The notes under the pieces were generated by a model, which was given only the letters and a program-made list of their open reading frames with translations, had not been told where the DNA came from and made no database searches. The position numbers and the translations under genes are program-made. This document shows, piece by piece, positions 12,001 through 26,234 of a DNA stretch of 64,000 nucleotides (position 1 is its first letter; each line of letters starts with the position of its first letter). Source of the stretch: Hydractinia symbiolongicarpus (Eukaryota > Cnidaria > Hydrozoa > Anthoathecata > Hydractiniidae). The DNA lies in assembly GCF_029227915.1 (NCBI RefSeq), contig NC_079878.1, positions 19,927,501 to 19,991,500 of the forward strand, given 5' to 3'.

Positions 12001-15000
12001 GCAGCAATATCTTGTCGTAGGGCAGGAAATTAATACCATTACCAAAATTACCTCAAAAGTTGAAATAAATTTGCAGTGTCTGATCTAATAGGAGCCAAAA
12101 TTTAAAATTTGTGGCTATCCTGCCGTTCAGTTTAGAAAACAGGATACTATACAGGGAAACATCTGAAATGTCTGGAAATTGGAAACAAGGCCAGGACAAC
12201 ATGTTGAAATAATTCTATATTTCTATTATACCAGAATCTAACCATTTACCTATTACATATAGTCTGAAGATCACTGTCCAAAAAATTATCGCATTGAAAA
12301 AAGTATAGTTCCAAGTACATTCAATCAAACTGCAGAGAATAACTGCTTGGCTCGAATTCACGATACTGCCTATCCGGCTTGCAAAGAAAAAATTGAGGTA
12401 GGCACATCACAACAATTAGTAATCCTTCCAACCTTTTTGACAACTCGGAAAACTTGTCTTAACATTTTGTTTACATTTCTTTTGTGTAAATCTATGAACA
12501 AGCTATACCTGTATCTTATATTTTAAGTCTACAGTACTAATTTAAATATTTTTTATTAGTGGATGAAAAGGTTCTGGCAATCTGATCCCACATACACAAG
12601 TCATGGCGTAGATGGTTCCATATGTTCAATTGTAAAATTCCTGAGTGAGGTATGTTTGTTATGCGTTATGCTATTTGACTTACGCATGTATATAGTTTAA
12701 ACGCCAAACAAGTTTAAATTTTTTAAGAATTCTGCAGTCTTGACAGAGCTCCAGAGGTTTTCTGCTGTTACTGTTCAATAAATTGTTAACGAAAAAACAT
12801 ATGAATCACATGGAAAAAGCTCTATGACTCTGGCTTAAAATCTAAAAGAAAAACCCCTCCTTGAACCTAGAAAAATGCCCTCTTAAACACAGGAATGCGT
12901 ATAATATGATAATGGAAGTTTTACTGTTAGGTTGAGTCATGGTGCCCACTCATGCATGGTCGAACAGTAAATACTTATCAATGTGCTATTCCAAAAGTTA
13001 CAGAATTTCCACATTGTGGCGACAAAGTAGCTGTAAGTGACATTTAGTAATTAGTGAAATTCAGAATGGCAGCAATGGTTCAATAGATCAATATGCTTGA
13101 ACTGTCTTGCTTTGTGTTCTTTTTAGTGGATGAAAACCTTTTGGAAGTCTGATCCGTGCTATGCGAAAGTTGGTGTCAATGGAAGTGTCTGCTCGTTTAT
13201 TGTCTACTTAGGAGAGGTATAGAAATTTGTCATGTTGAAAGTATATTATTATTATTGTAATTATTCTTACTGGGAAGGAGCATTTAGATGCCACAAGCAA
13301 TGTAGAGTCTTGTTGTTTCTTATTTATTGCGATTAAACCTTGAAATGCATAATTTTCTAAAAGTAAAAAGTTGAAAAAATGCACCCAAACTTGTCAAATG
13401 ATCAGTTTATTCCATCCAGTTTCTTTAGAAGTCTTTCTGTTGTTTGAAGTGGTTTTGGTAGCATTTAGTTTTTTTGTTAGACAGGATTCTAAAATTAATT
13501 CAAAAATGTTAAAACTTCATTCACAGGGATTATTATTAAGTTTTATTTTTTTACTTAGGTAGAGGCATGGTGTCCTCTTTTACCTGGACGAAAACGTATT
13601 GATACGTCAGTAACCTTTTCTGGTCCAGCTTTTAAACCTGTAAGATATTATATAATAATTTAAGTGTTGTTTTTATTTTTATTTTTGTCACCATTTTTCT
13701 TTTTTTTTTTCTTTTTTTTGCAGGATGTGATGCAAAATAGTCTTGAACGTCTGTTAGATATTCTTCATGCTGGTCGAGAAGAAATCAAATACAAATGGAT
13801 GAGTGAGAGAATTACTCGACTATGGCCACAATGGTTGCAAGGAAAAAAAGGCTTGCAAGAAAGAGTGAAACTTGACAGTTATAGAAAAATGAAGGTATTA
13901 GCCTCATATTGAAATCATATACAGGATCCTGAGTTAACTGTCTGCTGCATAACGCTCAGCTTTAATTAATTATAAAAAAATGTTCTAATTTCAGATTTTG
14001 ATATACATTGGTCTGTTAGCTGATGAGAAAATATATCATTTCGCTGAGCAGGCAACGAAAGGGGGACCGCTTGGAGAGTTGGTGCAGTGGAGTGATTTGA
14101 TTGTATCTCTGTATCTACTCGGACATGATATCACCCTATCGATGAATAAAGCGGGCAGAGGAGAAAAATCTTTACCAAAGTACGCTAAATTTTTTGTATT
14201 ATTATCGTTGAAATTTCTAACACTACCTTAGGGGAAGAAAAAATTTTTGTAGCATTTATTTTGTGATTGAGGATCTGGATTAACAATTTTTCGGAAGTTT
14301 TTATGAAAAAAATGCAGAACTAATGTTTACGAATGAAACGTGCATCAAGATTAGCGTTTTCTTTAAAAACATCTGCACAGCGTAAACATACAGTTTTTAA
14401 AGATCGTTGCTCAACTTTTTTTCCTACTTTTTTCAAACTAATTTTCGCGATGAGTTCGAAAAATAAAATTTTGCAGAACTAAGTTTTGCAAATAGAATCA
14501 CAAAAATAATAATATTTGTATTTAATGACACTCCTGGTTTTTATTTATTGGTGTGTTTCTTGGTTATTTTTTTGCATACATATGTTTATTGTCATTTTTC
14601 AGCATTTTAAAAAAGAGTATCGCTGGTTCTTGTCCTACTGACCAGAAGAGTGAATACGACATTATTTACACTGACTACATTGGTTTATCTCACATGATAC
14701 GCAAGTTTAAAAATGTTAACAGTATAAAGTAAGTGAGGCCACTACAAATACAAACTGAATATTTGTGCTAGGGTGTCCAGATTCGCACCTAAGGCGGTTG
14801 ATGTTGTTTGTAGTTTCCTTAAAACTGTTCTATTTGCACGCTTTCATGTAAAAAGTATTACTAGATACTATGTATAATAAGATTTGTGCCACGCCCAATC
14901 TCTGGTATAGCAAATTTTTTTTATAAGGTGAGATGTATAGAACCTGTGCTGTAAGTTTACCTAACTAGTCTAATCATCAGGACTTATTACTGGAACTAAA

Positions 15001-18000
15001 CAGTTTGATGCATATGAATGGATATGCTGTCTTGATTGGACACAAAAAAAAGAGGACCTAGGATCTAAGACAAGTCTTAGCAACTGCATGGTTTCTGTGT
15101 TTTTTATTTTTTTTGTTGTTTATTTATTTATTTTTTGTCGTGTCATGATAATGTTAACATAGACATTGTCATTTTTAATTAGATGTCATTTGCGACTTGT
15201 TGATTCATTTGGTACCGAAGCCCAGTTTAATCACAAGGCCACAGCCAGAGGCGGTAAATCTCGCAACCTGTATGGTTATCATGATTTGGATTTGAAGCAG
15301 TACAATACCATGTTTCGTGAGTATTTAGAGCGAGCAGCTAAATTGTTATTATTTTACTGTATTACTAACTGAAGAAGGGTAGGTGACGTTTTTAAAAATG
15401 TTAGGTAATCGTGTTTTCTAAGCGCGCGTAAATATTGAAGGATATATTTTGTAAAGAACTTTGGGCACTGTAGGGACTTTTTTAACTTGTAACCTGAATC
15501 TGTCAATAAATGATCAGATATTAAGATAATCAAACTGATAGGGTAACCATTGTGAAAAAGTATTTAGCTACGAAATTTTTTGATATAAAAACGTTCTGAT
15601 CCCTAAGCTAAAACAAGTTACACGCTAAAATAGAGCGAAAAGAACTCGCATATGTTTCTTAGAATGTGCGGTATTGAGGACCGCCTTCCTGTCAATAAAT
15701 AATGAACTTTAATTCCACAGCTTTGTCACGCCTTCTTACCACACTTTACTTCTTAATTTTAAATACTATAAAAATTTGATTTTTCTCCAAAAATATTACA
15801 ATTTAGGAGTATAATTTTTCTTCCAGTTTATTATTCTAAACATTTTTCTCAACATCCTGATCGAAGAGTGGTTTGGTTGCATTTTATGTCAAATAAATTA
15901 TTCTACTCCATCGAGAACAAAATTTCTTCCTCTCCTCAAACTAGATTTAAAATGTCAAATGTTCTTAATTGTTCTCAAACGCCCTAGATGTTGTTTTAAC
16001 TTGTCGGGAGCTAGGATGACATCGGTTAGTCCTTTTCCCACCTTCCTTATAGAGATATGAAGTTCAACTGTTTTTAAATTTAGTGTTGGAGATCTTAATA
16101 TTTTCTGCAGTGACTGTAACATTTATATTGTAAAAAGTTTCCTTAGAAGAACCGTTTAACCTAACCTTTTTACACTGTTTTTATTTATTTGTTTTTTTTT
16201 ATACAGCGCATAGCCCTGACAACACGTTCTTGGGTTTCATTGTTGAAAATAAACTAGAGGAAAAGGACGTGGTGAAGAAGAAACGAATCGCACTTGTTTA
16301 TGGTAAACACGTGTCCATGTGGAAGGTAGATAACTTATTTTCATTTTACCGGCTCCTTACATTGGAGCTCTCCCTTCTTGAGCCGGCTGATTTTGACAAA
16401 TAGATTTAATTTACCGCGTAATCATATTACCTATATCGATCATTTCATCAATATCGATCATTTCATCAATATCGATCATTTCATCAATATTAATCATTTC
16501 ATTAATATCGATCACTTCATTAGTATCGATCATTTCATCAATATCGATCATTTCATTAGTATCGATTATTTCATCAATATCGATCATTTCATTAATATCG
16601 ATCACTTCATTAGTATCGATCATTTCATCAATATCGATCATTTCATTAGTATCGATCATTTCATCAATATCGATCATTTCATTAATATCGTTCACTTCAT
16701 CAATATCGATCATTTCATCAATATCGATCACTTCATCAATATCGATCATTTCATCAATATCGATCATTTCATCAATATCGATCATTTCATTAATATCGTT
16801 CACTTCATCAATATCGATCATTTCATCAATATCGATCATTTCATCAATATCGATCATTTCATCAATATTGATCATTTCATTAATATCGATCACTTCATTA
16901 GTATCGATGATTTCATCAATATCGATCATTTCATCAATATCGATCATTTCATCAATATCGATCATTTCATCAATATCGATCACTTCATTAGTATCGATGA
17001 TTTCATCAATATCGATCATTTCATCAATATCGATCATTTCATCAATATCGATCATTTCATTAATATCGTTCACTTCATCAATATCGATCATTTCATCAAT
17101 ATCGATCACTTCATCAATATCGATCATTTCATCAATATCGATCATTTCATCAATATCGATCATTTCATTAATATCGTTCACTTCATCAATATCGATCATT
17201 TCATCAATATCGATCATTTCATCAATATCGATCATTTCATCAATATTGATCATTTCATTAATATCGATCACTTCATTAGTATCGATGATTTCATCAATAT
17301 CGATCATTTCATCAATATCGATCATTTCATCAATATCGATCATTTCATCAATATCGATCACTTCATTAGTATCGATGATTTCATCAATATCGATCATTTC
17401 ATCAATATCGATCATTTCATCAATATCGATCATTTCATCAATATCGATCACTTCATTAGTATCGATCATTTCATCAATATCGATCATTTCATCAATATCG
17501 ATCATTTCATCAATATTGATCATTTCATTAATATCGATCATTTCATCAATATCGATCATTTCATCAATATCGATCATTTCATCAACCCGGAAATTAGAAT
17601 CCGTATGATGAAAAGACCGTTGCAATTTTTAATTGATATAAGATTCGTTCACTCAAAAAATTCGCTTTAATGTTTTTTGCTTGTTTAAAAGCAGGCGCCG
17701 TAACGGGACAGGAACTAAATACACAAAAACATCGAGTGGGTGGATGTCACACCTTTTCTTGCACATTATCAACAACTACAGTGCACGTGGTTTTGTTTGC
17801 CCGGTAATTTTGTAGTTAGAGCGTTCGACTTGAAATTACGAAGGACGCACACCTACATTTTTGTCTGCTTCTTTTTTATTCGTTTGTTTGTTTGTTTGTT
17901 TATTTGTTTTATTTTGTTTAGGATTCAAGCAAGATAGCGTTTCTAGATATTGTTCAACGATATTTCGAAGTTCACGCAACCGTGGGAGATGTGGGTGAAA

Positions 18001-19630
18001 GCCAGAAGGTTTCCTATCTTCTTCCTAGATACGTCATTAACCATGGTGTCGTCACCGGTGGCGAATACCAAAAGTTGCTTCGAGAGGCAACAGTAAGTGA
18101 TCAGTGTAAAACATTAAACGAGTGCGATATCAATACAGAGATGATACTTTCGACCTTTTTTTATTTCTTTTGTAGCTATTTGTCGGTCTTGGATTCCCTT
18201 ATGAAGGCCCTGCTCCTCTAGAAGCAATCGCAAATGGATGTTTTTTTCTGAATGCAAAGCTTGTGCCACCTCTAGGTAAGTTTCATGTGTACTTCATAAT
18301 ATTTTGTTCTTGGTGGTGTTGCTGTCTTTGTTTTTGGTGTCGTCGTTTTCACTGACATCGTTATTGCTGTCGTCGTTATCGCTCTTGTTGTTATTGTCGT
18401 GTTGTTTTTATTTATCTAAGGTACGTTACCCGCCTAAAAACGTTAATGTTGGACTCAAAATGTTTTTCTCGTTCTTCTTAGTGTCGTTGTTATAGTTGTC
18501 ATGTTGCTATTTTTGTTGCCGTTATTGTTGTCGTCGTTGTTGTTATTGTCGTCGTTGTTGCCGTCGTTGTTGTCGTCGTTTTCAATTTTGTCGTCGTTTT
18601 TATTTTTGTTAGTGTTACTATTATTGTCGCCGCTAATGCTATCATCGCCGTTGTTGTTACCAGAGAATGCAAATAAGCTGTCTCAATTTTCTATTTTTTT
18701 AGGAAGAAGCAACGACAAGTTCTTTAAACAAAAGCCGACCGAAAGATTGTTGACATCGCAACACCCGTACGCCGAAAGATACATTGGCGCGCCGTACGTG
18801 TACACGGTGGATTTGTCGAACGAAAAAGAAGTTGAGGAGGCCATGGAAGATATGGAAACAAAAGCAGTTAGTAGAACATCCCGTTATAATTTATGCAAGC
18901 ATATATAAGTCTAATGATTTTTAAATTCCAATGCTTTGAGAACGGATTGACTTCATAAAAGACTTGCTAAAGGGTCTCAGGAGTTCAAAAAATATATATT
19001 AAATTGTTTCAGAATGTCTGTGGCAGTTATTATACTATCTTTTGTGTTTTAGGTTCCACCGCACCTACCGTTTGAATTCACATACGAAGGGATGTTGGAG
19101 CGTTTGTACGCGTTCACAAAACACCACAACTTTTGTAACCAGAGGAACGGACGAACCAATTCAACATGGCCGCCATTATCTGCAAGAAAAATACTTGTGG
19201 GGAATGTGAATGAAGGTTGCGATGTTGTTTGTGCGAAAAAAGGTGAGGAAGGTTTTTATGTAGTTTTTTGAAAAAATAAACTGTATTTAGCGGTGTGCTT
19301 GATATGAGAGTTGCCTGTGCTTGATATGGGAGTTACCTGTATTTAATAACTCGTTTTTATTGTTGCTTTATTTTAGATAAGATTTGCGAACCAGCTTATT
19401 TTCCATCGCTAAACGCAAAGAAGCACTTCCCGTCATGCAATTCAAAAAGTCACAAACCCTCGTTAGTTGCACCTGGGATAATGAAGAATAATGAATGCAT
19501 TCAACAAGCGAATAAATTTTTTTATAGTTGTACTGCTAAAAGTGAATTCACCAAAAGATTGTGTCCTTGCAGAGATTTTGTGAAGGGTCAAACAGCTTTA
19601 TGTAATGATTGCTTGGATGGACTTCTATAA
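9038..19630 (+). CDS. MGAT5: Alpha-1,6-mannosylglycoprotein 6-beta-N-acetylglucosaminyltransferase (GnT-V), 19 exons
   Basis: GnT-V adds the beta-1,6 GlcNAc branch to N-glycans in the Golgi. Exons: 9038-9260, 11093-11266, 11538-11605, 11848-11934, 12263-12397, 12560-12649, 12931-13032, 13127-13216, 13559-13639, 13724-13894, 13995-14179, 14603-14728, 15183-15316, 16207-16325, 17922-18092, 18176-18275, 18703-18866, 19053-19242, 19377-19630. They join in phase to 887 codons. A short cytoplasmic tail and signal anchor (about residues 13-34, IIFFMIAIVVVWGMYLL) give type II topology, followed by a stem helix ending KENRKDG. GT18 hallmarks follow: GGPLGELVQWSDL, DSFGTE, NTFLGF, VGLGFPYEGPAPLEAIANG, TSQHPYAE and the C-terminal CPCRDFVKGQ...CNDCL. 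An in-frame stop upstream at 9017 supports the start. Vertebrate GnT-V is about 740 residues; the excess is explained by extra copies of the cysteine-rich N-terminal module. Exon 17 uses a weaker donor (GTTAGT). Confidence 0.93.
11538..13639 (+). repeat. Triplicated exon pair encoding the cysteine-rich N-terminal module of MGAT5
   Basis: Three successive modules share the pattern C-x(n)-YPHC or FPHC, then W-M-K-x-F-W-x-SDP, then GVxGSxCS, then YLxE, then VExWCP. Exons 4, 6 and 8 (87, 90 and 90 nt) all start with a TGG codon and are phase 0 at both ends. They alternate with exons 5 (135 nt), 7 (102 nt) and 9 (81 nt). The first copy is the most diverged: WLKLHWKAREY replaces the WMKxFWxSDP pattern. 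The third (WMKTFWKSDPCYAKVGVNGS) is closest to the single copy known from vertebrate MGAT5. Symmetrical phase-0 exons can be duplicated in tandem without breaking the frame. Confidence 0.88.
16433..17586 (+). repeat. 18-bp minisatellite with 378-bp higher-order repeat (MGAT5 intron 14)
   Basis: About 64 head-to-tail copies of ATCGATCATTTCATCAAT. Recurrent variants are ATTAAT or ATTAGT for ATCAAT, CACTTC for CATTTC, ATCGTT for ATCGAT, and ATCGATGA. Because 18 is a multiple of 3 and the unit lacks stops, long open frames run on both strands (16378-17670 plus, 16411-17625 minus). They encode only the repeat and carry no gene signal. Variant markers recur exactly 378 bp apart: ATTAATATCGTT at 16681 and 17059, the same at 16789 and 17167, and CAATATTG at 16863 and 17241. 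Confidence 0.95.
18304..18660 (+). repeat. Degenerate GTT/GTC trinucleotide-rich tract (MGAT5 intron 16)
   Basis: Imperfect runs of TTG, TCG and GTT triplets, densest at 18500-18660. They produce Leu/Ser/Phe-rich open frames that are not coding. The tract lies between the donor at 18276 and the acceptor at 18701-18702. Confidence 0.7.
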
Positions 19631-22154
19631 GTATTAAAAAAAATTAGCCCGCTCATTTTCTATGGGAGTGAATTGAATTGAACGCGGAAGAAAGGGAACG
19701 CCAAAAAGAATGAAGAAATAATGTTTATGAATGAGTCTCGTTCATTTCGCAATTGAGTAAAAAAATTCAAATTAAGGAAAATACCAAGACTAGCTATCCG
19801 AGGTAATTAATTCTCTATCGTTGATCATCCATTTTAATGGAAAATGCACTTACTCGCACTTTTTTAAATCAGCAATTCAAGCAATTTTCTAACACCTAGT
19901 CACAAAACTTTTTTCTAAAATATTTACTTCAAACAGGTACTTCACTTCAGGTATTTCTGTTCACTACTCCATGTGCAGTCAAGTTATAATGCAATGCATT
20001 GCGACTGTTGACAAAGTGTTTCGCTAATGTAAAAAAATACTTCACGTCAACGTGGAGGTACGAGAACAAAATATTAAATTAATATGGGTTGTAATTAATA
20101 TTAAAATTAATCTAATTGAGATTACACTGAAGTCCGAAATAATCGCGGTGTTAAAAGGAGGCTGGGATCGAAGGTTATCCTTATACAGTTTTTATAATAA
20201 CTATAAACATGTCCATGAAGTTTTTAAAATATTTAGATTTTTTTTTTTGCACGCTGTTAGACTTTGTTAAAAGTAGATGTTATTTATTTTATTTTTATTT
20301 TTAACTTGTAAAGTTATATAGTAGTAAGCCTTTTTATTAGTTGCTTGTCGCATTGCTTTGTCGATTATTCGAACGCCATAGAATGATTTGGGTAATTCGA
20401 AGTACCCAATTTTTAGGAATACACGTGTTTTATTATATATTAAAAGCACGTTGTTTTTTATATAAGAAACCATTTTATAAGAAACTGACTAGTCATCTTC
20501 TAAAGAATTAAGAAACATTTACCAGTTGAAATGCCAAATATTTAAGTAAAAAACTTTTACCATTTCAAATGACGGAAGACGAGAAAGTTTTTTATTTCAT
20601 CTTTTAGATATGTTTATAAAAGTTCTTTCTTGTGCCAAAATCGTGTTTTTGATTGAATATCCGTGTGATTGATTTTTCCAGGTAAATGACTTCAGAATTT
20701 AAGAAACTCTTACTAGTTGGCTATTTGCTTGGTGTCTTCTAAAAAAAGGTTTAATATAGAAATGTATTCGATATGAACCACAACTTGTTTTCTTGGAACA
20801 AATAGCAATTGTTTTCTCAACTTAAAAGAGAATTATGGTTTTATCAGTATTGTGGATAGAACTTTAAATGTTAAAATAATATTTTTAGATAAAATACAGA
20901 ATTGTTTATTCATTTGTTGTTATTTCTTAAGAGGATTCCTGAAATAAGCCGAAATAAGTATACGTTTTGGACTCCTTTAAACTTGTGATGTCATAAAGAT
21001 TAGGCCAGATTATGAACAACAAAGGGCTAAAATACTGTTTTTTTAAAATACTGTTTTTCTAGTACAATTTAATGTTAAGTTTAAATTGCACAAGTTTTTC
21101 TTGCTTCTCGCGAAGGAAAATTACTGTTTTGATTCGCAGAAATGGTTATTGCCAGTGATTCTTGGTAAATCGAGGCAATTATTGCATCAGCAGAAGTGAA
21201 ATATCCGCCGTGACAGACAAAGTACTCCACTGTTGGTCTGAAAAACACCATAGTTGTTGAGTAACACATAAGATTAATTTTAGCTCGGTTTGGCACTTAA
21301 TCTAGACATGTTTACAAACCTATTCTATGGTGTGGAAATGATTTTCTTAAAAAAATAATAATTAGTCCTGTTAACAGTTGTACCTCCGTCGTCTGCACGT
21401 GTTTTTTATATTAGACGTTTTAGTTTCAGCCACAGTTACTTTAATAAAGAAGATTTTCTGAAAATGCGTAAACTCAGAATTCATCTTAGCAAGACCTTAT
21501 CACGCAATTTAAATAATTTTAATGTTTTTCGGGTTAGCAATTGAAAGTACGTATAATTTCAGTCTCAAGTTAAAAACGTTTTTCATGAAAACAATACATT
21601 CTAACTGAGAAATTCACTCCAGTAACCATTTTTAGTAGCGCTTAGGCTATCCTTTACGCCTTGAGCTTGAACATGGCGCAAATTCTGAAGCCCGATACAC
21701 ATTAGCACAATATTAAGCGCGGAATAAAGAAAACAATTACACTATATGGCCCAACCACGTTCCCCAGGGCATTTGTCTAAATGCTCCGTAATAACGACTT
21801 GAGGTCCCAAGAGACTCCTTGGGACGGAGATGCATCTGCTCTTTCCAAAATGCCTTACATTGCTTCAAAAGCCTACGTTTGCAAAGTTATCAAGTGACTG
21901 GTTTGACGAAAGAAAGAGCCTTATATTATCGCGTTATTCAGAACGGTAAAGCAGAGTCAAGACTACCTGTACGCTGTTAATAAGATTTTGCTGTGTGTTC
22001 TGTTGAAACTGGAGAAGCGTTTTTTAGAAAGCAACGCGCTTAAAATAGGAACGGTGTCAGATGTCTCACTGTCGATATCACAGTTGACAATTTATGACCC
22101 AAACTTAAATCCCAAACTATGCTTAAATGATAAAACATGTCTTATTACAAATTC
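19631..22154. other. Intergenic DNA, no gene recognised
   Basis: No convincing exon chain. The 71-codon minus-strand frame at 21081-21296 is less repetitive than its neighbours but shows no recognised motif and no supporting splice partners. A relatively GC-rich patch at 21745-21850 contains the hairpin GTCCCAAG...CTTGGGAC (about 21803-21825). No AATAAA was found soon after the MGAT5 stop. Confidence 0.4.
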
Positions 22155-23225
<1,071 letters not shown>

Positions 23226-26200
23226 TATTTAATTCATTCACATCTCACGTGTTAATTATGTTACGGCCTTATTTCTTGGTATAGACTGTCTACCAAAAAA
23301 ATGAGTTGATTTAAAAAAAAATGAATTTTAGTCATCTTTTTGGGATCAAAAATGACGTTTTTGAAGTTTGCTGTTTTAATGATACAGATAAAAAGATCCA
23401 TTCATCTGATATGACGCCATTCCGCTGGAATAATAATTCCTTCAAATCTGGTGTGCAATTTTTATACCCATAATTATTTGCTTACGATATGATGACCAAC
23501 ATAAATGTAATTAATATAATATTTATCTAATAAATAAAAAATTCTACAACCTTCTTGCATAAACGTCAGCGCTTTTCAAAATTTAGAAAAATTTACCCCA
23601 CCGTAAGAATTGCAATTTTCCAATTTTTTTTATTTCATCACAAGCTCCTATAAAAGTTAGGAAAACTCACAAAATTTCATCACTCATTCAAGTGAGTAAC
23701 AAAATTTTTGCTTAGTCAAACAGGCCACGGGCTCTTAAAAACAAAATCATATCTTCTCATCAACATTGCTCTGTAAGGCGACGTTTAAGATTCGAATTTT
23801 CACTTGTTTGTATAAAACATATACCATCAGAAAATGTTTGGCTGAAGCGGGTAAAACATTGAGATCGGAAGGAAGACAAAAATGGAGGAATGCTTTCAGT
23901 ACATTTTTAAATCATAGTTAATTTTATTCTTGCCTCTTGGTTGTAACATTTTTTGTTTAGGCGCTTTGGTAACCTCTTTCCCAGGGATTTTGGTTTCCTA
24001 CCGGCGCTGATTTTATTCTGGTCTGGCGAAAAATATTCGACTCGCCTGGAATCGAGGTTGGGATGTATTAGAGAAAATTCTGTTTCCGTTTATTGATAAT
24101 TTTCTGCTGAACTTATTCTTTCTTACATGATCATTGCGCGCATTGTATAAAAATTCTAATCCTATGTAACTTGAATTAAAATTTTAAAGGTATTTTGAAG
24201 CTATACAGAGGCAGCATTTATCATGTGGAAGATTCACTGTGGGAATGTATGGGTCGAAACTTTTTTTAAACAAAATGATAACGTGCCTGAGAACTAAATT
24301 GCAAATTAAGCTACTTATAGAAACATGGGACGTGAGAATAAAATCGTTTTATTTAGTTAAGGTTTAAAAACGTGTTTTTGATTCTATTGATAATACTGTT
24401 TTTTATTTGTAATGTAAGGACTTCGAACTTCGTTTTCAGGTTCCCTTAGTGTTTTGGGTATACGCGTAACATAGTACTAGTAACGAAGCTGGGCATTGTT
24501 TTCAAAGTAGAAAAATTTAAGTGAGAGTTAACAGTTTAAGCTTTAAAATCTTTTTACACAACCATAAATGTGGACAAAAATACAGTCATTGTAGCTACGT
24601 ATTGTGACTGGTGAAATCCACACTAGAAGATTTCTGTTATTCTGTGGAAAGGAGGTAAAGCTTGTCTCGTCAGCCTTTTATATTATACTTTGTTTTTTTT
24701 TTGGTTTATTTTTTCTAACTGGTTAAAATTATAATTTTGCATGGTTCTAAAAGACATTGCCTTTAAATGGTTCTAACGCAGGCTTGTAGCTTGTAGCAAC
24801 GGAAGTAAAAAGAATATTTCATTGAGAAGACAACAACCTAATACATGGCATCATCACAAGGGAAAGTAGAGAAAATTTACCATGTAATAAGTTCAAACAT
24901 AGATTACTTCACACTAAGAAGAGTCAATTCAGCTAATTAATTTCGATCAATTTCACAAATTTGAAGTTGAGAATTAGATAATTACGCACGTATTTCACGT
25001 CGCCATGACAACTAAGTGTCAGCCATATTATTTATTCTTTTGAGATTTTTTCACTTTCTTGTTTCACAAGTAAACAAAATCAATTTTAAACGATGGCAGT
25101 TACCGGTTAAATAAAATTTTGTGTGCAAATACTCATGAAGAACTGATAATCGTCTTGATAGACGGAGAAGTAAGTAGATATCGCATATGTATCTTTCTTC
25201 AGCTTAATGTTAATACTATAGAGATAAATCAACTTTAGCAGGCATAAAACATATTTTAACTTCTAAACGTGAGACTAGGAGTTGTGAAAAGAAAGTTCAA
25301 AATACATGAGTATCCAGGCTAATATTCCTTAATGTTTTGAAAATCTAAAATATTTTCGACCTAAGCTTCTGGATGAAGAAGCATCACTGAGCATGCAGTA
25401 AAATTAACCATAGCTCACAAAAAAACGTTTATTACTTCAAAAATGTTTACCCTCTGCTGCAGCGAAAATTTCGTTTCATTTATTGACTTATTATGTCATA
25501 TTCATTTTTCGTTCTCAGTCCTTTTTAAGAATATTTCAAAGAGATCTGGGTGCTAGAAAGCACAAAAATGACAGAAGGTGGTTGACAAAAACTTTTTTAT
25601 TTTATGGAATCCTAGATAAGGATAGTTCCAGAACTAAACTCTGTTGCCTATTAAGTTTCCCATTTAAAATGCATTTAGTGAAATACGCCCCTTTTCTTAG
25701 CCCTTTTTCGTGTGTGTAAGACACATGTTTATTCCTTTGCATAAGGAAAGGAAAAAATAGAACAGATAAACAGCTGAACTAACAGGTGGATTCCGTATAT
25801 CGCAAAAGTGAAGGCCAAGAAAATTTGTGAAAGAGAGATAATGTTAGGAAGAGAAAACCAGCACCGATATAAATGTTTAAGGTAGAAAGATGTTTGAAAC
25901 TCTGTACCACGCCTTCTAAATTAATGTTTTTTTGGAGAATATCATAATTCAAGTTTCTTTTAAACAAAACCCAAACAAATTAAATCTCAAACATAAAGTG
26001 CAATTATTGCAAAAATACTTTTTCGAATACCACTTATGTATGGGCGTTTGTGGGCTTGAGCAAAAGCATGTGCCCAAATGCAATTCGGAAAGAAGAATCT
26101 CCTTCTTCATCTTATATTCACCGCTTGAATAAAGAACATGAAGTATGCAGTGAATCAGTCGCTCGGCCGATATATATGGAAGCAAAAAATTTGCGTGACT

Positions 26201-26234
26201 GAGCGTGTTCCTTTCTTCCGACTTTGTGTTTGTT
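23226..26234. other. Intergenic DNA, no gene recognised
   Basis: AT-rich DNA with short, unsupported open frames (25483-25719, 25779-25967, 25932-26185). No splice-consistent coding series, RNA gene or clear repeat was seen. Confidence 0.4.

Noticed and set aside
16378-17670. Long open frames on both strands (430 and 404 codons) of Ile/Asn/Asp/His/Phe and Asp/Glu/Met/Ile repeats
   Set aside because: They are translations of the 18-bp minisatellite, whose unit length is a multiple of three and lacks stops. They lie in an MGAT5 intron and have no independent coding signal.
21081-21296. 71-codon minus-strand frame with fairly balanced composition
   Set aside because: No motif, no splice partners and no poly(A) context that would support a gene.
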